A stretch of DNA of 52,104 nucleotides from Lachnospiraceae bacterium (lineage in GTDB: Bacteria > Bacillota_A > Clostridia > Lachnospirales > Lachnospiraceae). A program made the position numbers and the translations under genes. The stretch covers positions 1 through 52,104 of the forward strand of contig JAILDD010000050.1 of the NCBI GenBank assembly GCA_024689605.1. The letters run 5' to 3'. The notes below the pieces were generated by a model. The model did not search any database. It was not told where the DNA came from and worked only from the letters and a program-made list of their open reading frames with translations. Of the stretch, positions 7,998-16,055 are shown piece by piece (within the stretch, counting starts at the first letter, position 1; each line of letters begins with the position of its first letter).

Positions 7998-8878
7998 TCC
8001 ATTACCTCCCATCCATAAAATTCGTTATACAGTGCCGTTGCTTTCTGATCCCCTATAACCGCTTTTTTAAAAAACTCATCCCTGTCCCTGTACCATTTTC
8101 CTTCAAAATGTACTGTAACCATACCGTCTTCAAGGTGGCTGTCGATAACATAGACTGTATCTTCATAGTCAAATTTGATCACATGTGGACTTTTCAGCAG
8201 GTAATACAGGTCGAAGAAATCGAACTCTTCATAATCAAAATCCATCAGCTCATACAGGTCGTCTATCAGCCATTTCATTATGTTCAGATTGCCGAAGAAA
8301 TCGCTGCAGCTTATCCTCCTTGCCAGATAATCCTTGGCGATCACATAGAGGTCTATGGCATCATCTATCCTGCCCTGTTTCTTCCTTATCCCCGCAAGCC
8401 TTGTGGATATTTCCGGAAAAGGATCAAACAGACTTCTGAAAGTCGTCACTCTGTTTTCATACAGATCCTCGATTATTTCCACATACCTGTCATAATCCTG
8501 CTCCACGTAATAACCGTTTTTGTACATATCGGCTATCTTGTATGCAGCCACAGGGTTACCTTTTTCCATCATCCTCGAGAAACACTCATAGGCTTTTTTG
8601 TAGTCCTTTTCACCGGTGCGTCCGTAGTACCAGATATATCCGAGGCACTCATAGGCATCATCGTAATCCATCGACTTTGCCATCTCGTAATACTTTAAGG
8701 CCAGGTCGAACTCCCTTCTCCCGTAATAATATCCCCCCAGCCACATCATATACCCGGGATCATGCTCGTTCTCTATCAGGGACTGCAGTGCCTCAACAAA
8801 CATGAACTCCTCCTCTTCAGAGTGGACTGATGTTCTCTCAAAGTTTTCCGCGATCTTTCTCGCATCCGCTGTTGTCAT
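7994..8878 (-). CDS. Sel1/TPR-repeat protein
   Basis: The ATG at 8876-8878 (MTTADARKIAENF) is preferred over an upstream in-frame start because AAGGAGG sits five bases before it; the protein is 294 residues. From about residue 40 there are Sel1-like repeats: YMMWLGGYYYGRREFDLALKYYE, then DDAYECLGYIWYYG and KDYKKAYECFSRMMEKGNPV, then AAYKIADMYKNGYYVEQDYD. Each has the A-x-x-x-LG-x-x-Y pattern of a helix pair. Such solenoids are protein-binding scaffolds. The C-terminal 130 residues are acidic and aromatic-rich without a recognised domain. It is the first gene of the Sel1/J-like/HIRAN operon, so it may gather the other products; this is inference. Confidence 0.75.
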   Translation of the reverse strand: MTTADARKIAENFERTSVHSEEEEFMFVEALQSLIENEHDPGYMMWLGGYYYGRREFDLALKYYEMAKSMDYDDAYECLGYIWYYGRTGEKDYKKAYECFSRMMEKGNPVAAYKIADMYKNGYYVEQDYDRYVEIIEDLYENRVTTFRSLFDPFPEISTRLAGIRKKQGRIDDAIDLYVIAKDYLARRISCSDFFGNLNIMKWLIDDLYELMDFDYEEFDFFDLYYLLKSPHVIKFDYEDTVYVIDSHLEDGMVTVHFEGKWYRDRDEFFKKAVIGDQKATALYNEFYGWEVME

Positions 8879-8973
8879 ACACGCCTCCTTATTTCCCTTA
8901 TCATCACTTGTTGCAAAACTCATTGTTTGCTTTTTTAGTAAAAAATTATCCTTCGAGCTAACATTTACTTTTT

Positions 8974-8999
8974 CAATTAAGGCAATTAAGGGCAATTAA
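8974..8999 (-). promoter_or_regulatory. Triple CAATTAA direct repeat upstream of the Sel1/J/HIRAN operon
   Basis: CAATTAA occurs at 8974, 8983 and 8993, close to one helical turn apart, about 100 bases upstream of the first start codon of the operon. This spacing is what one expects of a repeated binding site on one DNA face. No clear -35/-10 pair was identified next to it. Confidence 0.35.
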
Positions 9000-9037
9000 C
9001 GCCCCTGTTGACAGTATGCTAACAAATGATTTGGGCT

Positions 9038-9078
9038 ATAAAAATGGGAAACAGGTGTTCGAGACACCCATTTCCCAT
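9038..9078 (-). terminator. Intrinsic terminator after panE-like gene
   Basis: ATGGGAAATGGGTGT pairs with ACACCTGTTTCCCAT around the five-base loop CTCGA, followed on the minus strand by TTTTTA. It lies 25 bases after the reductase stop. Confidence 0.85.
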
Positions 9079-9103
9079 GCATGTTCCAAATCGTTCTTGC
9101 TAT

Positions 9104-10054
9104 TTAACACCGTATATCCTCAATGCCCCTGATCATTTTTACGATCATATCATGAGTTGGTGTTGGTACAGAGTATTTTATGCCTATCCTCTGTATGCAT
9201 CCATTAAGGGTATCGATCTCCGTTTTCTGATGTTTCTCGATATCCTGCAGGGTGGATGCACGATGGGCAAAGGTGTCCGGCACCAGCTTGCTGTAAAAGA
9301 CCTCTTTATACTCCTCCGGATCTTTCCAGAACGTCTTGTATCCTGCAGCATCCATAACGGCAAAGGTTTCCGTGATCAAGCTGTTCATGATGTTCACAAG
9401 ATGCTCCGATGATGCCAGCTGACCGTAACTCATATTAAGGATCGCACCCAGAGGATTCAATGTAGTGTTATACAGCATTTTGGCCCAGAGTGCCTGCACA
9501 AGTTCTTCTGATGTTTCAGAAGGAATACCTGAATTGCTGATAGCCTGAGCCAATGGCTCAAGTTCTTTTATGGACTCACCATGCAGAGAGCCCAAAAGAA
9601 TCGGTGCAGTATGAACCGTAACATTGGTGACGCCGGGGGATGTCCTCTCAAAACCGGTTATGACTCTGGCATTAAACACCTGTGATGCCGGATAGTATTT
9701 CAGATAGGGTTCATCATTTCCCCAGCCGTTCTGGAATATCACAATCCGCCCTGTCTTGCCCACGATACCGCTGTGTTCTGCCAGTTCCTCTGCAACAGTT
9801 TCATTGGCCATTGTCTTAACCCCAATGGCAATGTAGTCAAAGTCTGATCCTATACTGTCGTAATCTTCGTAAACTTTTATCTTTTCCGGCGGGATTACGA
9901 TGTCACCGAATATTCCGGTCCGCTTGAGACCGTGTTTCCTGATATATTCAGCAGTGGTACCTCTGGCAAAAACAGCCGTCTCCATTCCGGCTTCAGCCGC
10001 AGCGATTGCAATAGCACATCCAACAGCTCCCGTACCGATGATCAAAGTCTTCAT
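9104..10054 (-). CDS. panE: 2-dehydropantoate 2-reductase family protein
   Basis: 316 residues, ATG 10052-10054 with AAGGAGAG upstream. It starts with the Rossmann signature IIGTGAVGCAIAIAAAEAG (GxGxxG, NADPH binding). The ApbA/PanE core VKTMANETVAEEL and IVIFQNGWGNDE follows, with the conserved N of the substrate site. The C-terminal helical domain contains LWAKMLYNTTLNPLGAI, including the catalytic lysine region K-x-x-x-N-x-x-x-N. PanE reduces 2-dehydropantoate to pantoate in pantothenate and CoA synthesis. No other pantothenate gene is nearby, and PanE-like proteins include other 2-ketoacid reductases, so substrate assignment is moderate. It ends the run beginning with the small gene at 10943. 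Confidence 0.8.
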   Translation of the reverse strand: MKTLIIGTGAVGCAIAIAAAEAGMETAVFARGTTAEYIRKHGLKRTGIFGDIVIPPEKIKVYEDYDSIGSDFDYIAIGVKTMANETVAEELAEHSGIVGKTGRIVIFQNGWGNDEPYLKYYPASQVFNARVITGFERTSPGVTNVTVHTAPILLGSLHGESIKELEPLAQAISNSGIPSETSEELVQALWAKMLYNTTLNPLGAILNMSYGQLASSEHLVNIMNSLITETFAVMDAAGYKTFWKDPEEYKEVFYSKLVPDTFAHRASTLQDIEKHQKTEIDTLNGCIQRIGIKYSVPTPTHDMIVKMIRGIEDIRC

Positions 10055-10074
10055 AGGTATACTCTCCTTGTCCC

Positions 10075-10602
10075 TTAAAAATGATACTCCCTTATCTCGC
10101 AGTTCTTTATTCCGAAAGATGCATATTCGTCATTTGTCATTTCATAAAAATACGACTGCACCACCCTTGCTATTCCATTATGTGCCACCAGTATGTAATC
10201 CCCTCCGTCAGCCTTCAGTTCATCCAGAAGATTATACACGCGCTGTGCCAGCTGAAGCATTGATTCGCCGCCTTCAAAGCGGTTAAGGAACTGCTTTTTG
10301 GCCTCACGGAATTCCTCGCCGTTACGGGGCGTGGATTCATATTTTCCGAAATTCTGCTCTATAATGCGCGGTTCCTCACGCATGGGTATACCGCAGATTT
10401 CCGAAATATGAACTGCCGTATCCTTCGCCCGGGACAGGGGCGAGCAGAGTATCATATCTGCACTGATCCCCATCTCCTTTATCCTTTCGGCAGTCTCAAC
10501 GGCCTGCTTATGCCCCAGTTCCGTCAGGGGACTGTCAGTTGCCCCGCATATCTTGTTTTCCACGTTCCACACGGTCTCCCCATGTCTTACAAAATAGATC
10601 AT
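10075..10602 (-). CDS. Histidine phosphatase superfamily (phosphoglycerate mutase-like)
   Basis: 175 residues. Residues 5-9 give the phosphohistidine motif (VRHGET), with the second arginine/glutamate set in LCSPLSRAKDTA and EQNFGKYE, and the catalytic C-terminal histidine in YILVAHNGIARVV. The family removes phosphate from sugars, nucleotides or cobalamin intermediates such as alpha-ribazole phosphate. The sequence does not say which substrate is used. The ATG shares one base with the stop of the upstream gene (TAATG), so the pair is translationally coupled. Confidence 0.85.
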   Translation of the reverse strand: MIYFVRHGETVWNVENKICGATDSPLTELGHKQAVETAERIKEMGISADMILCSPLSRAKDTAVHISEICGIPMREEPRIIEQNFGKYESTPRNGEEFREAKKQFLNRFEGGESMLQLAQRVYNLLDELKADGGDYILVAHNGIARVVQSYFYEMTNDEYASFGIKNCEIREYHF

Positions 10603-10943
10603 TATGTATCCTCTTCTTCCGTTCCTAATCCATAATAAAGCATATCATTGTATGCCTCATTTGCTTCCTCGCAGGCTTTCTTCTCACGCCATGCTTCTAT
10701 CTCGCTGCGGATGGCCAGCATCTCATCCACCACCAGTTCCACCTTCTTAGGTCTCACATTATCTAAATAAACTATCATGCGGTGCATAGCCTTCGGGCTT
10801 CCCAGGTTCTTTGCAATCTCATTTCCCAGTTCTTCTGGAAATCCAAGCGCAGTCACTGAACGGACCAGTTCATCCCTGGCCGATAACCATTGCCTCTGTT
10901 CTGCTGTCAGATTCCTATTGTTCTGACTCATACTGTTCACCAT
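10602..10943 (-). CDS. Small helical hypothetical protein
   Basis: 113 residues from ATG 10941-10943 with AAAGGA close upstream; a later ATG (MSQNNRN) four codons in is also possible. The sequence is all-helical: LTAEQRQWLSARDELVRSV, then LGNEIAKNLGSPKAMHRMI, then a conserved-looking RPKKVELVVDEMLAIRSEIEAW and an acidic tail. I recognise no domain; it resembles uncharacterised proteins that co-occur with housekeeping genes in Clostridia. Its stop overlaps the phosphatase start, so the two are made together. Confidence 0.7.
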   Translation of the reverse strand: MVNSMSQNNRNLTAEQRQWLSARDELVRSVTALGFPEELGNEIAKNLGSPKAMHRMIVYLDNVRPKKVELVVDEMLAIRSEIEAWREKKACEEANEAYNDMLYYGLGTEEEDT

Positions 10944-10960
10944 AAATCCTTTATCATTTT

Positions 10961-10986
10961 ATAACAGAAAGAACCTATAGATTCTT
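10961..10986 (-). terminator. Weak hairpin after the SpoU methyltransferase
   Basis: AAGAATC and GGTTCTT pair (one G-U) around TATA immediately after the stop at 10988-10990, followed by TCTGTTAT. The stem is short and the T tract poor, so termination would be partial. Confidence 0.35.
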
Positions 10987-10987
10987 G

Positions 10988-11842
10988 TCACATTCTATAC
11001 TTCATCAGCTCCCAGAAGCTCACTGCGCTGGCAGCCGCCACATTCAGAGAATCCACACCATGATGCATAGGGATCATTACACGGTAGTCACATGCGTATA
11101 TTGCCTCTTCTGAAAGTCCTGTCCCCTCGTTGCCAAGTACCACCGCAAGCTTTTCATTTTTACGGATCTCAGCATTATCAATCCCCATGGAATCCTCAGT
11201 CAATGCCATTGCCACTGTTGCAAATCCCAATGACTTAAGCGTGCGTATCAGAGCAATCCCTTCTGACTCAGCCTTTGATGCCTTGGTCCAGGGAATCTGA
11301 AATACAGTCCCCATGCTTACTCTTGAGGACCTCCTTGAAAGGGGATCAACTGACGAGTAGTTAAGCAGTACGCCATCCATGCCCAGGGCTGCCGCAGAGC
11401 GTATGATCGCACCGGCGTTTGTGGGATTCACCACATCATCCAAAACCGCAATATGCCTTTTGTCCTGACAGAATTCCGGCACAGACTGCACCGGCTTCCG
11501 TCTTAATGTCATCCAGAGTCCCCGGACCAGGGTGTAGCCGGTAAGCTGAGTTACCACCTCTGTCTCTGCTGCATATACCGGAATGGAATCCATTTTTTCA
11601 CTGCCCCATTTTTTCCCGATCATATCAAAAACAGGACCGGCCTCAGCCTCGATTCTGCTTTTTTCCACCAGCACCGACAGCGGTTCATATCCCGCTTCCA
11701 GGGCACGCAGGATCACATTGCAGCTCTCCGCAAGGAATATTCCCGTATCCGGTTCATAGTACCTGAACAGCTGTGACTCAGAAAGCCTTGCAAATACATC
11801 CAGCTCCGGTGCATTTATATCTTTTATCTCGATAATATTCAC
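10988..11842 (-). CDS. SpoU/TrmH-family RNA 2'-O-methyltransferase
   Basis: 284 residues from a GTG at 11840-11842. The N-terminal 110 residues form the substrate-binding half. The C-terminal half has the SPOUT trefoil-knot motifs: motif 1 VLDDVVNPTNAGAIIRSAAALG (N and R catalytic positions), motif 2 AVVLGNEGTGLSEE, motif 3 IPMHHGVDSLNVAAASAVSFWEL. These bind S-adenosylmethionine and methylate ribose 2'-OH in tRNA or rRNA. The exact nucleotide cannot be told from sequence alone. It stands 88 bases downstream of the TIR protein gene and probably has its own expression signal or read-through. Confidence 0.9.
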   Translation of the reverse strand: MNIIEIKDINAPELDVFARLSESQLFRYYEPDTGIFLAESCNVILRALEAGYEPLSVLVEKSRIEAEAGPVFDMIGKKWGSEKMDSIPVYAAETEVVTQLTGYTLVRGLWMTLRRKPVQSVPEFCQDKRHIAVLDDVVNPTNAGAIIRSAAALGMDGVLLNYSSVDPLSRRSSRVSMGTVFQIPWTKASKAESEGIALIRTLKSLGFATVAMALTEDSMGIDNAEIRKNEKLAVVLGNEGTGLSEEAIYACDYRVMIPMHHGVDSLNVAAASAVSFWELMKYRM

Positions 11843-11930
11843 TTTATGCGTTACCCAATCGGCATAGTCTTCTGCCTTGCCTACTGCAGTTTGTTCTACA
11901 TAAACTATAACAGCATCAATGGACTGAATA

Positions 11931-14420
11931 TCATTGAATGCTATACCTTAATCTCACAGCTTCTGACGGTTCATAACCATCCAGATATTCATCCGTGCGT
12001 TCTATGAGTTCATCATACCCGACATACGGCACGCTGTAGTATTCCGAGCCTGATTCTGAAACCCAGAGTGTCAGTTCATCATTTTCCTCTTTTATTATCC
12101 TTGCGGGAATTCTGCAGAAGACCTCAAACCTGTCATTTAAAAGATAGCAGGAACCATATGTGCTCATAACATAGCACTCCATCATTTCCGACCGGTAAAA
12201 ATCCATAAGGCCGCGATCCCGGTCATCAAGTCTGAACACCCCCTTAATCTCCATGCTGCTTCTGTCGTAGATTTTTACAGTATTATCAGAATAAAGTGCC
12301 GCAATATACGATTTATCATCAGAATACTCCGCGTAATCAGGAAGTGCCGCGCCGCTTCCTGACGCCGCCTCAATTTCATCGAAGGCTGCATCATCAATTT
12401 CATAAGGGAAATCATAATCATACGCCAGAAGCTCTGCACCTTCTGATATTTCCTTTAAATACCTTACCGCAAAGCCGCTGCGATCACCGATCAGATACAG
12501 ATCACCCCCCCGCTTCAGTGCATAGCTTAATCTTCCTTCCGGCCTACCGGTAAAGAAACTGTCAGTCTCTTCATACCCATAGCAGAACTCACTGTTTGAA
12601 AAGATTCTTCCCTCATCGGTCAGATAATAATATATATCTCCCTCAGTCCATCCACAGATTATCTCGCCGCCGCTCGGAAAAGTTTCCTTTATACTTCCGG
12701 TATAGCGGTCAATTACCGTGACCATGTTCAGATCATTTATATACAGACAGTCACCGGCAGCCGCCATATTGTAAGGCGTATATCCTTCTATATCGAGTGA
12801 CCATGCGGATTCCCCAGTCTGATGATCGTCACAGCTTATAGTCGTGATATTTTTTTCTGTATCTTCATCAAATGTTATGATTGCTGTGAACAATTCACTC
12901 CCTGACAGGTCCGTCGCAACGGCACCGCCGTCTCCGAAACTGTATGTAAGGATCCTGCCTGTTTCTGTCTCTGCCACAAGCAGATAATGATCATTATTGT
13001 CAGACATATTACAAAGGAAATCCTCGCCGTCAAAATCCATGCCTACGATATAGCATTCATCTATTCCGAAAATATCTTTCATATCTATCTCATATAAGAG
13101 CTCCCCCTGTTCGTCATATCCGAACAGCATGCTGTCACAGAACCCGAACATCACCTCGCCGTCAGGGGAATTAAAGAACTCAGTATTCTCATTTATACCC
13201 TTGATTTCTTTCCTTTCATCAGAAGAAATCATCGTATAATAAACATCCGTCCCGTCAATGACCGCAAGGCCGTCCATTCCACAGAAACTTGCATAAAAGC
13301 GGTCGAAATCTGCATATTCCGCATATTCACTAGTTCTTTTTATCTCCCTTACAAGATTTCCTGTTGCAATGTCAAAAACGCGGATATCAATATCATCATT
13401 TATCAAGATATACCTGCCGTCCTGAGACACGGAAAAATCCACCAGCTCCGAGCTTCCCTCATAGATTCTGTCAGGCACAAATTTTTCAGGTACAGCGTAA
13501 ACATTCATAGTATTATATAAAACACGAAGTGCGGCAGCATTAGGCGAATCTGCCTCACTGTCAGGAAGAACCTGCCTTAAGGAATAAACCGCATCCATCC
13601 TGCGTCCCATACCATATAAAGAATCGGCAGCATCCGCCACCGATCCCGCATACTTATCCTGCAGCTCTGAATACTGTTCCGAGATAAGTTCATTTTTTTC
13701 CTGCAGCTCATTATTCTGCTCGGATATTACCTCATTCTGCCGGCTTATCCTGATCAGCATCACTGTAGCAAAAATAGCAAAGAAAAGAACAGCAGTGCCT
13801 ATGCTTCCGAAAACTGCTGCCATTCTTTTTATCTTCTGCTCCCGGTGACGCTGTTTTAAGTCATCATAATTCAGCCCGAACATCGCAGCACAAAGCTTAA
13901 TGACTGCGACATCCATAGCTTTAAGTATTTCCTTCTTATTGCTGCCCCTGGTATCGGCGGCCAGCGGTTCCAGCTCCTTTATGGACTTGACCGTATTACC
14001 ATCTGCATCAGTACTTACCACTTCCTCATAAGTAAGTATCCTGGGAAAGGAATTCTGAGGTTCATCCTCCGCAAGAACCACAAGAATATGGTCCCTGTCA
14101 TGGGTCTGCAGGAACACCTCTATTTCCTTCATGCACCACCTGGATTCCAGATACCTCGGCGTACATATGGTTATCAGGAAATCCGAATTTGCCAGTGCGG
14201 CATTGATGGGTTCAGACAGGTTATCAGACAGGGGTAGCTCATCCACATCCCTGAAAACCCGTTCTATCCGGGTCTTTCCGTTTTTTGTTTTTCCTCTGAG
14301 AGATTTCGGAAGCTTGAAAGATTCAAGCTTCCTATGAATGTTTTTTGCCACAAAGGCGTCAAGCTCACTATGACGGTAGCTGATGAACGCATCATAGTGT
14401 ACATCATTTAAACTGCTCAA
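11931..14420 (-). CDS. TIR domain - transmembrane - beta-propeller-like protein
   Basis: I place the start at TTG 14418-14420 because GGGGGGAG lies ten bases upstream and the longer ATG start would overlap the previous gene; this gives 829 residues. Residues 9-130 are a TIR domain: YDAFISYRH, then FRDVDELPLS, SDFLITICTPRYLESRWCMKEIEVF with the WCxxE glutamate (E99) of NAD-cleaving TIRs. A membrane helix is at about 200-223 and a coiled coil repeating SEQ-NNELQEKNE at about 226-260. The last 550 residues form irregular beta repeats (for example SVSQDGRYILINDDIDIRVFD), resembling a WD40/PQQ-like propeller. The propeller should face outside if the TIR is cytoplasmic. The likely role is sensing and signalling or defence; no partner effector is evident. 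Confidence 0.8.
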   Translation of the reverse strand: MSSLNDVHYDAFISYRHSELDAFVAKNIHRKLESFKLPKSLRGKTKNGKTRIERVFRDVDELPLSDNLSEPINAALANSDFLITICTPRYLESRWCMKEIEVFLQTHDRDHILVVLAEDEPQNSFPRILTYEEVVSTDADGNTVKSIKELEPLAADTRGSNKKEILKAMDVAVIKLCAAMFGLNYDDLKQRHREQKIKRMAAVFGSIGTAVLFFAIFATVMLIRISRQNEVISEQNNELQEKNELISEQYSELQDKYAGSVADAADSLYGMGRRMDAVYSLRQVLPDSEADSPNAAALRVLYNTMNVYAVPEKFVPDRIYEGSSELVDFSVSQDGRYILINDDIDIRVFDIATGNLVREIKRTSEYAEYADFDRFYASFCGMDGLAVIDGTDVYYTMISSDERKEIKGINENTEFFNSPDGEVMFGFCDSMLFGYDEQGELLYEIDMKDIFGIDECYIVGMDFDGEDFLCNMSDNNDHYLLVAETETGRILTYSFGDGGAVATDLSGSELFTAIITFDEDTEKNITTISCDDHQTGESAWSLDIEGYTPYNMAAAGDCLYINDLNMVTVIDRYTGSIKETFPSGGEIICGWTEGDIYYYLTDEGRIFSNSEFCYGYEETDSFFTGRPEGRLSYALKRGGDLYLIGDRSGFAVRYLKEISEGAELLAYDYDFPYEIDDAAFDEIEAASGSGAALPDYAEYSDDKSYIAALYSDNTVKIYDRSSMEIKGVFRLDDRDRGLMDFYRSEMMECYVMSTYGSCYLLNDRFEVFCRIPARIIKEENDELTLWVSESGSEYYSVPYVGYDELIERTDEYLDGYEPSEAVRLRYSIQ

Positions 14421-14454
14421 AACTTGTTTTCTCCCCCCCTGCTTAATGCCAGTC

Positions 14455-14700
14455 TTAATTGCCGGCTTTTTGCTCCAAATCCGCAGTGTCCGCTGATACC
14501 ATACCCGTCCCATTTTCAGAAACACTATAATTTCCTGCTGTTTCCTCATTTCCAGAAATACTATCATTTCCTGCTGTTTCTGTGTAATCATCAATATAGG
14601 GTTCCGGAGGACCATAAACACAGCCACCAAACCCTCCAACACTGAAAATTGTCAAAGCGGCAAGTCCGAATACTGAAGCTCTTTTTTTTGTCATCTTCAT
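14455..14700 (-). CDS. Small lipoprotein
   Basis: 81 residues from ATG 14698-14700 (MKMTKKRAS), with GAGG nine bases upstream; an in-frame ATG at 14715 is possible. The signal peptide has KKR, a hydrophobic core FGLAALTIFSV and a lipobox-like GGFGGC. The mature part is a short acidic Ser/Thr/Asn-rich tail with a repeated TAGN motif (TETAGNDSISGNEETAGNY). It lies between the amidase lipoprotein and the TIR-propeller gene with gaps of 19 and 34 bases, so all three should be co-transcribed. It could be a surface partner of the propeller protein; this is inference. Confidence 0.7.
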   Translation of the reverse strand: MKMTKKRASVFGLAALTIFSVGGFGGCVYGPPEPYIDDYTETAGNDSISGNEETAGNYSVSENGTGMVSADTADLEQKAGN

Positions 14701-14719
14701 TACAACATACCTCATGCAT

Positions 14720-15838
14720 TCAATTTATTCCGAAAAATGCATCCAGTCCGTCTATTATGCCTGCAGCATTTAACCTGAGACGTCTTTCGCTGTGGTCACT
14801 GGCTTTATCTCCCAGCTCCAGGTCTATGCTGGGAATGCTGGAATACGATGTCTGCGTAAGATCAATAGCCATGCTTCCGCTTGACATGATCTTTATCCCC
14901 TGGCCTTTCAGGCCGGCTATTATGCTGTCACCCAGGGCATGGCTTTTCTGCCAGGTGCTGGCCACCGGCTCCATAGCGCGGTAGCTTGCCACATCCGGAA
15001 CAGAGCAGTAAAATGCGCCCTTATCAGATTCAGAGCTGTCCCAGTGAAGCGCAATATGACAGTCCGCATATTCGTTTGCGAGCACTGTCCTGGCCACATT
15101 GTCCAGCTGCACGTCATCAGTTTCCCTTATCATCAGCACGCTGTAGCCCTTGCTTAAAAGCATCTCTTTTAAAATAAGTGCCTGGGCCAGGGTTACGCTT
15201 GCCTCTGACTTTCCGTCACCGAATGTCATACCTGAAGAAACAGCAACAGCAGTTGTAGCGCCTGCACCCGTGGTACCGCCGGTCACCTTAGGCGAACCGT
15301 CCGGATGACACTGGGTCTTTACACTCTGACCGCCGCTTGTGCCATGCCCTGCATTTACACAGACCACATATTTTCCTCTGGCAGGATCCGGATTCTTATA
15401 AAGTGTTGCCGAACCTGTACGTATTGCAGAAAAAGAAGCATAGGTCATACTGTCAGTAAGCGACACTGTAGATACAGTAAGACCGTCGATGACAGTCGCC
15501 TCACTTTCACCTCTGTCAGCTTCTGCAGAAGGTTCCGAAACAGTACCTTCGTCACCATCTCCATCCTCAGCGGCAGTTCCTTCCGGGCTGTCAGATGCAT
15601 TCCCGTCACCTTCAGCCGTTTCACCGCTTTCATCATCCGGCTGGGATTCCTCCGGTTTTACCTGTTCAGCATTTTCTTCAGTTCCGGCAGCCCCCGCATT
15701 CGGATCAAGTATAAGGGTCACCTCTTGCAGCGGTTCTTCCTCAGCCGCATTGTCAACAGCTGCATTGTCCTTTGTACAGGAACACAGCAGGCAGGTTACC
15801 ATAGCAGATGAAATTATCATTCTAAGTATTTTCTTCAT
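14720..15838 (-). CDS. N-acetylmuramoyl-L-alanine amidase (Amidase_3), lipoprotein
   Basis: 372 residues from ATG 15836-15838; an upstream GTG is less likely. A lipoprotein signal ends at LLCSC. A long Asp/Glu/Ser/Gly-rich linker covers about residues 25-110. The catalytic domain of a zinc amidase follows: VCVNAGHGTSGG (first zinc histidine), a glutamate in SEASVTLAQALILKEML, HIALHWDSSESDKG (second zinc histidine) and SIDLELGDKASDHS (general-base glutamate). It should cut the bond between muramic acid and L-alanine in peptidoglycan outside the membrane. An insertion of about 35 residues rich in Gly/Thr follows the first histidine. It is first gene of the operon with the small lipoprotein and the TIR-propeller protein. 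Confidence 0.85.
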   Translation of the reverse strand: MKKILRMIISSAMVTCLLCSCTKDNAAVDNAAEEEPLQEVTLILDPNAGAAGTEENAEQVKPEESQPDDESGETAEGDGNASDSPEGTAAEDGDGDEGTVSEPSAEADRGESEATVIDGLTVSTVSLTDSMTYASFSAIRTGSATLYKNPDPARGKYVVCVNAGHGTSGGQSVKTQCHPDGSPKVTGGTTGAGATTAVAVSSGMTFGDGKSEASVTLAQALILKEMLLSKGYSVLMIRETDDVQLDNVARTVLANEYADCHIALHWDSSESDKGAFYCSVPDVASYRAMEPVASTWQKSHALGDSIIAGLKGQGIKIMSSGSMAIDLTQTSYSSIPSIDLELGDKASDHSERRLRLNAAGIIDGLDAFFGIN

Positions 15839-15980
15839 AACGATCACTTCCAGTTCATTTCTGATTCAGTTCCGCCCCGTTCATTCTTCCGACGGCATAA
15901 ATTTTACATTGTAATTATATCCTAATTATACCAATTGTATAGTTCTATGTAATCGAAGAGGGAAATGAAACCGTCCTGTA

Positions 15981-16016
15981 CATAAAAGAAAACCGGGACT
16001 GGATTCCAGCCCCGGT
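15981..16016 (-). terminator. Intrinsic terminator after aldolase gene
   Basis: AACCGGGGCTGG pairs with CCAGTCCCGGTT (one G-U) around AAT, followed by TTCTTTT on the minus strand. It lies about 40 bases downstream of the fba stop. Confidence 0.85.
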
Positions 16017-16055
16017 TCTGTTATAAATAATTATTACTAAGCGGTCAGCTTATGA

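Noticed and set aside
14421..14642. Longer start for the TIR protein
   Set aside because: It would overlap most of the small lipoprotein gene and add a sequence unlike other TIR proteins; the TTG at 14418-14420 has a strong ribosome site.
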